Below are positions 21,608 to 32,224 of a DNA stretch of 64,000 nucleotides, one piece after another. The stretch covers positions 188,885,535 through 188,949,534 of the forward strand of contig BTPG01000003.1 in the NCBI GenBank assembly GCA_036245525.1, read 5' to 3'. Made by a program: the position numbers and the translations under genes. Position 1 is the first letter of the stretch. Each line of letters starts with the position of its first letter. Source of the DNA: Semisulcospira habei. Its lineage: Eukaryota > Mollusca > Gastropoda > Semisulcospiridae. The notes beneath the pieces are model-generated. The model saw nothing but the letters and a program-made list of their open reading frames with translations. It was not told the origin of the DNA and searched no databases.

Positions 21608-23639
21608 ATAATAATAAATAATAATTACGGTATTTATAATGCGCTTATCTTATAATAATTATAACTCTAAGCGCGCACTCACAACTCGCGCACGCATGCG
21701 CACGCTTTAGACAACGACTCACGTACCACAAATAGTGAAATACATTATGACAGTCAGCTTGGGGTGGGGAGTGTGGTGGTATAGTGCTAGAACTGTTGAA
21801 AGAGGTGAGTTTTGAGGGCGGACTGGAAGGAGGAGAGAGTGTTTCTGACGGAGAGAGAGTGGGAGAGTGTTCCAGGTGGATGGACCGTATACTGAGAAGG
21901 AGCGGGGGCCAAAAGTGCTGAGTTTGGTGCGGGGGATGCGGAGCGGAGGGAGCAGGGAGGAGTGTAGGGGTGAAGTAAGTTTGAGAGATAGGCGGGAGCG
22001 CAGTTGTTCAGGGATTTGTAGCAAAGAGACAGAATCTTGTATTGGATGCGTTGGGGGGATGGGAAGCCAGTGAAGGAGTTTGAGCAGGGGAGTGATGTGG
22101 TCAGATTTTTTCTTTCTGAGGACGAGGAGGGCAGCATTGTTCTGGACGCGCTGGAGAGTGAAAGTGGTGGAGTGAGTGAGGCCGGAAAGGAGAGAGTTGC
22201 AGTAGTCGATGCGAGATAGGATGAGAGAGACAGCAAGTTTGGTGGCAGCTTTGGTAGTGAGGTATTTTCTGATAGCATGCCGTGGCGGAAACGAAGCTGG
22301 TCATGGAAAGAGGAATCGAGGATAACGCTGAGGTATTTGGCCGAGTCAGAGAGGGAGATGGGAGTGCTGTCGAGTTGAAGGTGGAGGGAGGGAGCTGGGA
22401 AAGTTTCTGGCGAGTGCCTACCAGCATGGCTTCCGTTTTGTCGTCATTCAGTTTAAGCTTGTTTGCTGTCATCCAGTTTTTCATGTCTTCGTAGCAGTCA
22501 GCCGTGCGAGTCAGTAGTGACTGAGTGTTGTCGAGTTTGTCTTTGTCTAGTAGTTGTGAGTCGTCAGCGTAGAGGTGGTGGTGTATGTGGTGAGACTGGA
22601 TGATTTTGGACAGGGGAGAGGTGTAGAGTGTAAAAAGGACCAGGCCCAGGATGGACCCCTGTGGAACTCCGCAGGAGAGTGTGACTGGGTTGGAGGAGAC
22701 GCCGTCGATGGTGACGGACTGCTGTCTGTTGGAGAGGTAGGAGAGAAACCAGGAGTGAGCAGAGTCAGTGATGCCAAAGGAGTGGTGAAGGCGGTGGAGG
22801 AGGATAGAGTGGTCTATAGTGTCGAAGGCGGCAGAGAGGTTGAGTAGCGTAAGGAGGGAGATGTTGCCTGAGTCGGTGGAGAGAAGCAGGTCGTTTAAGA
22901 TATGTAGAAAGGCTGTTTCAGTGCTGTGATGTTTGCGATAGGCAGACTGGAAGGGACTGAAGAGGTTGTTGTCGGCGAGGTGGAGGTTGAGCTGGTTCAG
23001 AACGACCTTCTCAAGAAGCCTGGACAGGAAAGAGAGATTGGAGACTGGGCGATAGGTTTTGAGTTTGTTTGGGTCGAGGTTGTGTTTTTTTAGGAGAGGA
23101 CGGATGATGGTGGACTTGAAGATATCAGGGACGGAGCCATTCTCTAGAGATGTGTTGATGATGTCGGTAATGAATGGCAGAAGTTTTGGAAGGCTGTCCC
23201 GGTAGAGAGAAGCTGGGAGAGGGTCTAGTTCGCAGGTTTTGAGAGGCATGTCTTGAGGACTTTGTCCTGAGAGATGGGCCAGAAGGACAAGAGGGGGGTG
23301 CCAGAAAAGGGGGTGTCGAGAGGGCAAGGCGGAGAAGGCAGAGTGTCAAGTGTGTTGCGCAGAGTTTGGATTTTGTCGGAAAAATAGGTGGAAAAAGCGG
23401 ACGGGAGTTCTTCTTTGCTGTGTGTGTTGGGGAGAGGAGAGTCTTTAGAAATGCCTAGGAGTGTGTTCATGGTAGCGTAGAGGGTTTCGGAAGAAGTGGA
23501 TTCCAGGATTTTGTTTTGAAGGTGTTTACGTTTGGAGTCGGAGATCATTCTGCAGACTTTGGATCTGGTTGTTTAGAAGATCTGTCTGTAAAGGTGAGGT
23601 CAGATGAGCGCCAGCGGCGTTCTGTTTGTCGGCGCTCAC
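21608..23639 (-). mobile_element. L2/CR1-like LINE inserted in the DIRS-A recombinase
   Basis: The - strand carries RT motifs in several frames: TYRPVSNLSFLSR, LLNLSAAFDTIDHS, GVPQGSILGLVLF and YADD, then a C-terminal domain. The 3' end has an AT-rich tail with GCGCTTATCTTATAATAATT and a TAAGCGC-type hairpin. The target duplication is probably GGAAA (21603-21607 and 23640-23644). The start is 5'-truncated within sequence before RT. Frames are broken near 22100 and 23230. Confidence 0.82.
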
Positions 23640-24019
23640 GGAAACATGTCTTTCGTGTCACATCCGAGAACTGAGCCAGGGAAAGCGGTTCAAACCAGTC
23701 CGAGTTCAGCCACGTCAGTACCCAAGGTAGGTCCCATCGAGGAATCAGTGAGCGGGGAACCGGACAATGCAGGCCAAAGTGTGCCATCAGGTCTGCAAGG
23801 TCTTTGCTTTCGCCAAGGTCTAGGTGGCCTAGGTGACGGTGTCAGCAATCATGGACAGGTATCCTCGGATCGTGATGGGGGCTAGTCCTTGGTCTCCAAA
23901 GAGCCAGAGGAAGAAGTCAGCGAGCTGTGGAGTAGTCAACTCAGTGAGTGGAGTTGTCGGTCAGAGCAACAGGGCTGGAATACTGGCCACTGAGTAGATC
24001 GGTGGTCCAAAACCTGTTC

Positions 24020-24830
24020 CTAGGAGAAAGGGGCGACCAGTAACATGACCGCGTTGCAGCCTCTGAGCTTGAGTAGAACTTTGGGAACGAGGACCGTCGG
24101 GGGATAAGCGTACGCGATGAGCGCGTCCCATGGAATGGAGAGCGTGTCGACTGCCCAGGCTAGGGGGTCTGTAATCAGGGAGACGAAGAGGGGAAGCAGG
24201 TCGATCATGGGAGTCTCCTAGTGAGCGCAGATCATCTGAAAGATGTCTGGGTGTAGCATACATTCTGTGTGGAGTAGTTGGCCGCACCGAGATAGGGAGT
24301 CTGCCAACACGTTCAGGTGACCTGGGATGTGTCGAGCTCGGAGGGATAGGCCGCGGTCCTCGCACCAGCACATCAGTCGGTAGAGGAGAATGTACAATTT
24401 GGGAGAGTGCGTACCGCCCTGCTTCTGAATGTAAGAAACGACTGTGGAGTTGTCCGAAAGGACAAGGATCTCCTGGTGGCGAAGGTGCGTTTCCCAATTG
24501 ATTAGGGCTTGCCAAACCACTTGTAGCTCTAGCCAGTTGATGTGTCTGCTAGGTCCGGAGACCAGAGGCCGGACGTCTAGAAGAAACTCGGAAGCAGGTG
24601 TGCACCCCAGCCGGCGAGACTTGCATCCATGTAGAGCGAGAGCTGAGGAGGCGGAGAGGCTAGAGGAACTCCCGAAGCGAGCCACGAGGTGTCCGTTCAA
24701 TGCTGCAGATGTGGGCGAAGGATCTGAGTCACAGGCACCGGTGCAGCTAAGTCGCCGGAGGACGGACGCCAATGCAACAGGAGGTGTAGTTGGAGCGGCC
24801 GGGAGTAAAGACGACTGAGGTCAGTAGACG
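24020..24830 (-). pseudogene. DIRS-A RNase H and following domain
   Basis: The - strand frame shows HINWLELQVVWQALINWE, LVLSDNSTVVSYIQKQGG (RNase H) and HIPGHLNVLADSLSR, and after a stop near 24218 the DIRS-specific segment LPLFVSLITDPLAWAVDTLS. This is the RNase H-to-C-terminal region of DIRS pol. The upstream RT core is absent. Confidence 0.8.
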
Positions 24831-25026
24831 GCGTCGAGCGCTCGCGCTGGTAAAACCCCCACAGTTGTGACCAATGTTGTTCTGGCCAGGCTACGCAGAT
24901 ATCACAGGAGTGGTCAGACGCGCATCCCGTACAAGGAAGGCAGAACTTGTGCGTATCGCTCGGCCAGTGGAAGTCGCCGCACTGCTGGCAAGTAAGCACT
25001 TGGCTACTGCAACATAAACCAGACAT
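24831..25026 (-). pseudogene. DIRS-A gag N-terminal cysteine motif
   Basis: The frame begins MSGLCCSSQVLTCQQCGDF and contains a Cys-rich cluster (FCLPCTGCASDHSCDIC) then WSQLWGFYQRER. The same start is found in DIRS-B gag at 36576, where it opens a longer protein. Here it stops being gag at about 24830. The motif looks like a zinc-binding domain; its function is not established. Confidence 0.75.
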
Positions 25027-25645
25027 GACTAGCGACTGGGCGCAGGCACTACGAAAGCCCCGCCAACGAAAAACGAGAGATCAGCGCAAAGTTATACGAT
25101 CGAAGCGAAGCCACAAACCGAAGCAGGCACCCGGTCCGGGGGCCAGCCAAGGGCTGGGGCCGATATGTTACCTCTCCTGAGTTGCGGGGATGGGAAAAGA
25201 AACATCCATGGCGTCTACAGCACGCGACGGTGGGAAGAAGTCCTGAGCGGGTCTGCGCCGAATAGAGCACACCACAACCACAGCAAGAAGCGTCGGTAAC
25301 AAAAAACACCCAGCTCCTGACAAGAAGAAGAAGGTTTGGTAATCCAGTAGTGTCGCACGAAGTCCAGAGAAAAAGCAAACCAAAACGACTGGCCCTTTAA
25401 GAATTGGTACAAGTCCTATAGGCTAAACACGTCTGCACTCAAGAGCTAAGTAGCAACAACTGAATGCTCACGCCACGTGGCGGGACCGGATGGGCAGGGG
25501 CGGGAGACAACTCTCGGCCCTAGGCAGGGTTCCCCGAGTGCCTCCCGGGTTGTGTATCAACACAATGGGTTCTTAGGCTGAAATTGAGTAAGTAGTAGAC
25601 ACTTCCAGACAGTAATGTCATCGGTAATGTTTTTGAGGAAACAAA

Positions 25646-26049
25646 GAAGCAGGTTCTATTTGGACTTTCAGGTGCATAGAAAAGTATCGCTGAGCATGCG
25701 AGGCCTATCCACAGACTACTGATTGAGCGAATAGGTGCAGATAGGACAGGATAGTCTGATTTCTAGCCTCGTGTATAGACTGCTTCAGATTACAGCTGTG
25801 TGTACATGTACTAGTTTTGGAAAATGGCCTGACCATTACACTTTACAGCTGAAGGAAATTGCTGGGTGCCTTCCTGGTTGCACAGTGAATCTGGCACTTC
25901 CTGTGATTCTTGAACCAATAAATAATATTGTTTGATCTGTGGGATGTTGGGGTTGAAAAAGTGAACAGGCTATTTAGTAAAGGTCATAAACTGCATCACC
26001 AAGCCATGGTCATTTGTAATGCTGGAGGTCATTACATTATATGTTTCAG
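25646..26049. other. IPO9 intron sequence
   Basis: No coding exon or known repeat until the acceptor TTTCAG ending at 26049. Confidence 0.5.
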
Positions 26050-26138
26050 AGTTTTCACAAGATGTGACGGACACACAGATGAATCAAGTGGCACCACTGG
26101 TTCTGCCAGAATTGTACAAGATTTACCTGGGTGCAGAA
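26050..26138 (+). CDS. IPO9: Importin-9, internal exon (second in window)
   Basis: Together with the last base of the previous exon, the translation includes EFSQDVTDTQMNQVAPLVLP and then ELYKIYLGAE, closely matching importin-9. The acceptor is TTTCAG at 26049 and the donor is GTGAGT at 26139. The exon is 89 nt and restores phase 0. The intron before it is 8,062 bp, inflated by Nimb-3, the DIRS unit and DIRS-A. Confidence 0.92.
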
Positions 26139-26189
26139 GTGAGTACTGTTACCATTTTTCCTGGAGTGCTGACAACATTTTTGGCTCAC

Positions 26190-26400
26190 GTAATAATAAT
26201 AATACCGGTTATTATATAGGCGCTTTTCCCCAATTCTGCGAATCAGCTCAAAGTGCCGTGAACTGCACCCAACACGCACGCTCAGGTGACACACACACAT
26301 TCACTCTGAAGACAAACAAAGTACAAGACAAACACAGGACATTTACGTGGTGCAAAGGGTCCGTTCAGCTACTGAGGTTTCAGAAATTTTGATCGCTTGT
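26190..26400. repeat. Possible LINE 3'-UTR-derived fragment
   Basis: AATAATAATAATACCGG followed by TATATAGGCGCTTTTCC resembles the A+T trinucleotide tail plus GCGC hairpin of the L2/CR1-like 3' ends seen at 7007-7100. The body is not coding. The assignment rests on a short similarity. Confidence 0.4.
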
Positions 26401-27305
26401 TTTTGAAATTTATAAAGTGGCCTGAAACCAGTACCATAAATACTATTTACAACTTCAAAATCAAACTTGGTACAAAGATACCTGATGGTAAGACCTTTCA
26501 ATGCATACTAATTTAGTTAATCCCTCGGAAGGGTCACAAGAGCTAAGGAAATGGGTGAAAAGTTGCCATATTTTGACAAAAGGTGTTTTTTCCTCAAATA
26601 CTATTGACAACTTCAAACCCAAATTTGGTACAGAGATACCTGATGGTAAGACCTATCTATGCATGCTAATTTGGATGACCCCTTGAAATGTCAAGGGTGA
26701 CAAGAGCTCAGGTAATAGTTCCAAAATAACCATATTTTGATGAAAGATGTTTTTCTCAAATACTATTCACAACTTCAATCCCAAACTTGCTACAGAGATA
26801 CCTGATGGGAAGACCTTTTTATGAATACTAATTTGGTTGATCCCTCAGAAAGGTCAAGGGTCACGAGAGCTCAGGAAATAGGTCAAAAATAGCCATAGTT
26901 TGACAAAAGTGTTTTTTCTCAAATACTATTCACAACTTCAAACACAATTTTAGTACAGAGATACCTGATGGTAAGACCTAACTATGCATACTATTTGGAT
27001 GACCCCTTGAAAGGGTCATGGGTCACAAGAGGCCGGCAAATGTGTGTAAAATGCAAATTTTTTATAAAACTGTAGGTATTATCAACTTTTTTGCAAATTT
27101 AGCACAAAGTAAGACCCTTCTATGCATACTAATTTAGTTGACTCATCCCAAAGGTCAAAGGGGTTGACAGATGTGTGAAAAACACATTTTGAGTAAACAT
27201 GGATTTTGCTGGTGCAGAAGCAAGCCGTTTACTTATTGTCACAGAGGTCGTACATATGTAAATAGGTCATACACGTGAGCCATAATGGCTTTGCCTTTCT
27301 TGTTA
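26400..27305 (+). repeat. AGGTCA-rich repeat copy in IPO9 intron
   Basis: Four or more ~150-bp monomers with GATACCTGATGGTAAGACCT, TATGCATACTAATTTGG and AAAGGTCAAGGGTCAC are present. The copy ends CACGTGAGCCATAATGGCTT near 27300. It lies between the second and third IPO9 exons of the window. Confidence 0.75.
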
Positions 27306-27489
27306 GTTATAAATTTGAAATGATTTACTGTACACATACAGTCAAAACTGTGTAAGACGATCACCCTAGGGACTATTGAAAAGACAGGTGGGCTCCTTAC
27401 ACAAGCTTATCTTAGTAACAGAACAAAGACTATAGGACCAACAATGGATCTGCTTAGACTATCACGTTCAGTTTTACAAAATTAGCGGA

Positions 27490-27549
27490 ACCCCATTGTG
27501 CATGCAGCCACAGGTACTGGTACTGGCAGCTGTATGGACAAGGGGGTTA
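27490..27549. repeat. Miniature hairpin repeat
   Basis: CCCCATTGTGCATGCAGCCA is followed by TACTGG and an inverted arm CAGCTGTATGGACAAGGGGG. Relatives lie at 18050-18110, 18150-18210, 28900-28974 and 29374-29428. It is short, palindromic and non-coding. Confidence 0.7.
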
Positions 27550-27600
27550 AATTTGTACAGTGCTGTTTGCATAACAACTTTTTTATACATTGAAATTTAG

Positions 27601-27687
27601 GTGTACAGCGTGAGGACAAGATCAAGAGCTGTGCACATCTTCAACGTCTTTACTGGCATGATCTCTGCCATGGATGAGTACAAAAAG
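27601..27687 (+). CDS. IPO9: Importin-9, internal exon (third in window)
   Basis: 29 codons begin VYSVRTRSRAVHIFNVF and end MDEYKK. Human importin-9 has a closely similar stretch (RTRSRAVEIF). The acceptor is ATTTAG at 27600 and the donor is GTTCTG at 27688, a weak GT site. Phase 0 at both ends agrees with the neighbouring exons. Confidence 0.9.
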
Positions 27688-27759
27688 GTTCTGTTTTTAT
27701 TGTATCATATAAATCTAACCATTGTCCATATATGAGTACAGTGTACTTGAAGATTTTTG

Positions 27760-28440
27760 GCTAACATGCAAGTGGCTTGATCCATCTGTCAACTGTTGTC
27801 TGTGGTATGGTAAGGTGTCTCCGAGGCGCACATATCCATCTAATTAAAGATGCTCAAAGACGTGGTAAAACTTTATCTTTGGCATTTTCTTGAGGACTAT
27901 TCAAGCTACCCAAACTCCTTACCTGATAGTAAGTTTTCTGTGCATACAAATTTGGATGACAGCTCTGAATTTTTTTAATTTTTTTTTGTGCACCACCAGC
28001 AACCCAGCAATAATGGTCAATTGGTTGACCGTGGCAGGGAAACAAGAAGAAGAAATGTCAAGAGTCACGGGAGGTTGGGAAGTGTGTGAAAAATGTCTGT
28101 TTTGGGTACAAACGTAGTTTTTATTGCCATTTTTGCAAACATTTTAATCAAATTTGGCACAAAGGTACCTAGGTGAGACCTTATGCATACTAATTTGGTT
28201 GACCCTCACAAAGGTCAAGGGTCACAAAAGGTTGACAAATGTGTGACAATGCATAAATTTGGAGAAAACGTGGATTTCGCTGACACAAAATCTAACCCTT
28301 CCCTTGCGTTAACACACTTGAACATGCTCATTTCACTCAGTGACTGATTGGAAAGGTCAAGGTCACATAGGTCAGATTATTTGTGTGGATCGGTGTTTTA
28401 AATTATTGCGTGTTTAACCTTCGGTAGACATAATTGAGTG
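27760..28440 (+). repeat. AGGTCA-rich repeat copy, degenerate
   Basis: Monomer fragments are recognisable: ATTTGGCACAAAGGTACCTA, CATACTAATTTGGTTGACCC and AAAGGTCAAGGTCACATAGG. An unrelated T-rich segment interrupts it near 27970-28040. Confidence 0.6.
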
Positions 28441-28744
28441 CCTTTTTATTAGTTGTTCCCGGCTTCAGACTACAGGTCATCAGGCAGTGTAGGTCATCAG
28501 GCCAATGTTGGTCAGCACATGGCTGGCAGTGGATGACACTGGACCGTGGTCTTTTGCTTTCTGTAAATTACAAATTACCTGCTAGATGACCTACAGTCCG
28601 TAGCTTCTGGGTTGCAAGAGAGAATTAGTGTAGAAATATTTTGACTTTCTAAAAAGTTTTGTTGGGAGTGATAAGGGTGGGAAGTAATTGGAAAGTTTAA
28701 CATAACGATAATAGCTGATTTAGCCCCGAAGCACTACAGCAGGA
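28441..28744. other. IPO9 intron sequence
   Basis: No exon or known element is recognised apart from the short hairpins that follow. Confidence 0.4.
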
Positions 28745-28817
28745 GATGGATCAATCATGAATTATCAGTGCCAAGCTAGTGTGGCACTACCCTTTAGTTA
28801 TCATGGTCGATCCATCT
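28745..28817. repeat. Imperfect inverted repeat
   Basis: AGATGGATCAATCATGA at the left pairs with TCATGGTCGATCCATCT at the right, and CAGTGCCA with TGGCACT nearer the centre. It is possibly a miniature DNA element. It lies 400 bp before the fourth IPO9 exon of the window. Confidence 0.6.
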
Positions 28818-29001
28818 ACTGAAACAGAAAGTGTTGCATAGTTTTTAGGTGACACCTCCAACATTTGTGAAATGTGGCCTTGGGGTTATTTGGTTTCATT
28901 AGCCCCTTGTGCATACAGTCATCGGTACTGTTTATGGTAGTAATAGCTGCATGCATAAAGGGCTGTTCAGTCCTGACACACTAAAAAAAATGAGATCAGT
29001 T

Positions 29002-29083
29002 GACCATGATCGTTCAGGAGTAGTGCTAGGGTAGCTTGGTGCCTCTAGGCCTCTATTTTGGCACCACCCTTGAACTGTCATGG
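29002..29083. repeat. Imperfect hairpin related to 31295-31364
   Basis: ACCATGATCGTTCAGGAGTA at the left mirrors a right arm around CACCACCCTTGAACTGTCATGGT. The centre TAGCTTGGTGCCTCTAGG is shared with the better-preserved hairpin at 31295-31364. Confidence 0.65.
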
Positions 29084-29213
29084 TGGCATTACAGGAAGAA
29101 GAATAACGACTATTATGTTCGAAGAACCATCATCGTTTCTTTTGCATTTTTTTAAAAATTGATATTGCTTGTGACTGTAGCTTAGCTATCATTTCCTGCC
29201 ATATTTCCAACAG

Positions 29214-29333
29214 TCTGCAGGCAAGCAGCTGTTGTTCCCCATTCTGCATCAGTTTGTGGAGGCCTTTCTACAGGGTCTCAAAACTCCAGATGGACCAACC
29301 TCTGACAGTGGCCTCAAACGAGAAGTCATAAAG
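29214..29333 (+). CDS. IPO9: Importin-9, internal exon (fourth in window)
   Basis: 40 codons include LLFPILHQFVEAFLQGL and TPDGPTSDSGLKREV. The TPDGPTSDSG-type motif is strongly conserved in importin-9. The acceptor is CAACAG at 29213 and the donor is GTATCC at 29334. Phase 0 at both ends. An alternative acceptor at CTGCAG (29220) would drop two codons and fits the conserved alignment less well. Confidence 0.93.
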
Positions 29334-29373
29334 GTATCCCATTTTTTCCACTATGTTAGCACATTTCAGCCTT

Positions 29374-29428
29374 TACCCCCTTGCGCATGCAGCCACAATT
29401 CTAGTGGGCTGCATTCACAAGGGGTTGA
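29374..29428. repeat. Miniature hairpin repeat just after an IPO9 exon
   Basis: ACCCCCTTGCGCATGCAGCC and GGGCTGCATTCACAAGGGGT form nearly complementary arms around CACAATTCTAGT. It begins 40 bp after the donor of the fourth exon. Confidence 0.72.
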
Positions 29429-30050
29429 AGCTTCGGCTGACATTAGAGAGTGTGCAGTCCTGGCACATCGTGTGTATCCCAGCTTTCTGCATGAAACTGA
29501 AAGGATACCTCTGCCTGTGCAGCTATTATGCCCAAATGCAATTTTCAGCTTAAATCCCAAGCTTGGTACAGAGATCCCTGACTAATACTACTATGCATAC
29601 TAATTTGGATGATCCCTCAGAAAGGTCAAAGGTGATGAGGTCAGCTAATGTGTGAAAAATGACATGGTTAGGTAGAAGTTAAGTTTTTATCAGCTTTTTT
29701 GCAAACTTTCAGTAAAATTTAGCATAAAGGTAGCTTTAAATCTAGCTGATCTTTTAACCTTTAGCACGATGGTGGCGACATTTGTCGCCAGCCGCCATCT
29801 TGCTTCATGTCGCCACCGCGTGGTCTGCTTGTAATCAGCTATGGTAAACACACTGGGTTGCTATGAAGCCTTTGCAAAGGATTGTGGGTGATTGTAAATG
29901 AGGCTTGCTTCCGTTTTATATTGGCCATCTTGTTAACTTCGAGTGTGTTTGAGCGATTCAAATTTTCTAAGCGAGAGTTTGTTCTGACGGCTTCATTTTG
30001 ACAAAAGATGACCGATGAGGAGTTAGAAACATTCATCAAGGAATACTTTT

Positions 30051-30176
30051 ATGGAGTCAGATTCCGATGATGAAGACTTTCTTGGCTTTTTGCCAGAAGA
30101 CTTGAGATCGAGGGGGGTTGATGGGCAGAGGAGTGATTCTGAATCGAGTGCTAGTGAACGCGTAAACGGTGCATAG
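30051..30176 (+). pseudogene. N-terminal remnant of a piggyBac-type transposase
   Basis: A 41-residue frame begins MESDSDDEDFLGFLPEDL and ends in a stop at 30174-30176. An acidic Ser/Asp-rich start of this kind is common in piggyBac transposases. Upstream, in another frame, ATG at 30008 starts MTDEELETFIKEYF, which may be the original N-terminus. The catalytic DDD core is absent. Confidence 0.5.
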
Positions 30177-30207
30177 TAAGCATTGATTATTCTTTTTTTT
30201 TTTTGTT

Positions 30208-30887
30208 AGGATAATAACACAGATAACACCAAACTTGCTGTCTCTCTCATCTTATCTTGCATCGACTACTGCAACTCTCTCCTTTCCGGCCTCCCTCACT
30301 CCACCTTTTTCACTCTCCAACGCGTTCAGAACAATGCTGCCCGCCTCGTTCTCAGAAAGAAAAAATCCGACCACGTCACACCCCTGCTCAAACTCCTTCA
30401 CTGGCTCCCCATCCCCCAACGCATCCAATACAAAATTCTGTCTCTCTGCTACAAATCCCTGAACAACTGCGCTCCTGCCTATCTCTCCAACTTACTTCAC
30501 CCCTACACACCTTCCCGCTCCCTCCGCTCTGCCTCTGACCCTCTCCGCCTCCACATCCCCCGCACCAAACTTAACACTTTCGGCCCCCGCTCCTTCTCCG
30601 TCTACGGTCCATCCACCTGGAACACTCTCCCACTCTCTCTCCGTCAGAAACACTCTCTCTCCTCCTTCCAGTCCGCCCTCAAAACTCACCTCTTTCAACA
30701 GTTTTAGCACTATATCACCACACTCCCCACCCCAAGCTGACCGTCGTAATGTATTCCACTGTTTGTGGTACGCAAGTCATTGTCTAAAGCGTGCGCATGC
30801 GTGCGCGAGTTGTGAGTGCGCGCTTAGAGTTATAATCATTATAAGATAAGCGCATTATAAATACCATAATTATTATTATTATTTATA
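30208..30887 (+). mobile_element. 5'-truncated L2/CR1-like LINE inside the piggyBac relic
   Basis: The + strand encodes the RT C-terminal region only: [18 protein letters not shown], then [18 protein letters not shown], then STWNTLPLSLR and FQQF before a stop. It ends in the hairpin GCGCTTAGAGTTATAATCAT...AAGCGC and an ATTATT tail. It is the same family as 21608-23639 and 55952-56597. Confidence 0.85.
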
Positions 30888-31082
30888 ACACACTTTTAAG
30901 AATTGTGAAATAAACTTGATTCATTTATTTACATACATGCCAAATTCCACAATCGTACATAGAAAAATGAAAAAGTTGTAGGCTTTTGAAGTAAGTAGGT
31001 TAGCGTTGGGTTTAGCCCACTTGAAAAGAATGCAGTTGCAGGGAAAGGAACTGCCAGCGGAAAGCAGAGTGCTAAAGGTTAA

Positions 31083-32224
31083 TGCATACTAATTTAGTTG
31101 ACCCTTCACTAAGGTGAGGGGTCACAAGGGATTGAATGTGGGAAAATGCATAAATATTGATGTAACATGTATATTACTGGTACAGAAGGGTTGGGTCCCA
31201 CAGGTGTATCTTCAGCTAGAATCTGTTTTGAGCAACCAACCTTATCCTATATCATTCGGAATACACCAGTGTGTGAAATAAGTTTGACTAAAATAGTTCA
31301 AGGGTAGTGCCAGAATAGCTTGGTGCCTCTAGGCGCCGAGCTATTCTGGCACCACCCTTGAACTAAAGCCATTGGTCTAAATCCTTATCTGTAAGTACTA
31401 TAATCTAGCTTGCATATCAGTGTACAAATTTGAAGCTTTTAGCCTCGGTATGTTATGGGGGACGGCTAGGGGTGGATAAGAGAGAGATAAGGAGAAAGGA
31501 AATTATGTGGCTCACTCCCTCTGATTCACCACCGCTGCAGTGCAGTCACTAGAAGTACATTTTAGGCCAGTGGTTAGATGAAACAAAACTAGTGTAACGG
31601 ATAGGAAAACAAAACATATGAAATCAGTGTTTGATACAGTTTACGAAATGGAGACGTGTCAACTATTGGTAGTAAAAGAAACTGTGTCAGGGAAAAGTGA
31701 CATAAAGGAAACGTAGTTAACGTAACTGTAACGATAGACATAACAAAAGATAAGGACGTAACGAAAGAAATGCGTCGCACGGAAATTACGTCGTGGGATC
31801 CATGCAAAAAGTGAAAGGAGAAGAGTAACCAAACTACAAAAGAAACGAGCATAACAAGAGGGAGGGCGTTTTGTGACAGATCATCATTTTACGTGGTGGT
31901 TGACACCTATATGATGGTCTTGAATTATGTGACACTTTTTGCCGGGCAAAACTTCTTTTGAGGGAGTATCTGCCTCTTCTGACAATTTTTCTTGCGAAAA
32001 ACGGGTGCTGGTTCAAAGTAGGCAAAGTAAATGATTTCTGTGATCAGACTCATATCTTTCCATTGTCTGACTGTCCACCTATGGGCTCTTGATATCTTGT
32101 AAGAAAGCAGACACTGTGAAACTACATTTTCACAACATTCATTGTTTTCGTGAGTTGTGAGGTTTGCATGCTTATGCTATAATTACTATAATGGACTCAT
32201 GTACATGCTTTACATCTTTTTCAG
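31083..32224. other. IPO9 intron sequence
   Basis: It opens with the remainder of an AGGTCA-rich unit (to about 31190), contains the hairpin at 31295-31364, and otherwise shows no exon or recognised element up to the acceptor TTTCAG at 32224. Confidence 0.5.
31295..31364. ncRNA. Near-perfect 70-nt hairpin, possible pre-miRNA-like or MITE
   Basis: The left arm AGTTCAAGGGTAGTGCCAGA continues to ATAGCT. The right arm is its 26-nt complement with one mismatch, ending CACCACCCTTGAACT. The loop is TGGTGCCTCTAGGCGCCG. Size and pairing resemble a microRNA precursor, but a related imperfect copy at 29002-29083 favours a miniature repeat. Nothing shows transcription except its place in an IPO9 intron. 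Confidence 0.4.

Larger units (their letters stand above)
20848..25645 (-). mobile_element. DIRS-type retrotransposon A, internally deleted
   Basis: Inverted terminal repeats of about 41 bp (GTTTCCTCAAAAACATTACC outermost) lie at 20851-20891 and 25603-25643. The - strand order is leader, short gag start (25026 downward), RNase H region (24020-24830), then tyrosine recombinase (YR), which is the DIRS layout. Most of gag and the RT core are missing: at about 24830 gag codons run straight into LYSRPLQLHL of the RT/RNase H junction. An L2-like LINE (21608-23639) splits the YR. It cannot be autonomous. Confidence 0.82.
29758..31078 (+). mobile_element. piggyBac-like relic with TTAA duplication
   Basis: The ends are inverted, CCTTTAGCAC at the left and GTGCTAAAGG at the right, and each is flanked by TTAA (29754-29757 and 31079-31082), the hallmark piggyBac target. 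The host site is inside an AGGTCA-rich repeat unit that resumes at TTAATGCATACTAATTTAG. A short transposase-like ORF (30051-30176) remains; the rest of the transposase is gone. A 5'-truncated L2-like LINE sits inside. Confidence 0.85.

Noticed and set aside
29334..32224. A second U12-type intron after the fourth IPO9 exon (donor GTATCCCATT)
   Set aside because: The donor partly fits, but the 3' end has a clear polypyrimidine tract and no TTCCTTAAC-like branch site near the AG.
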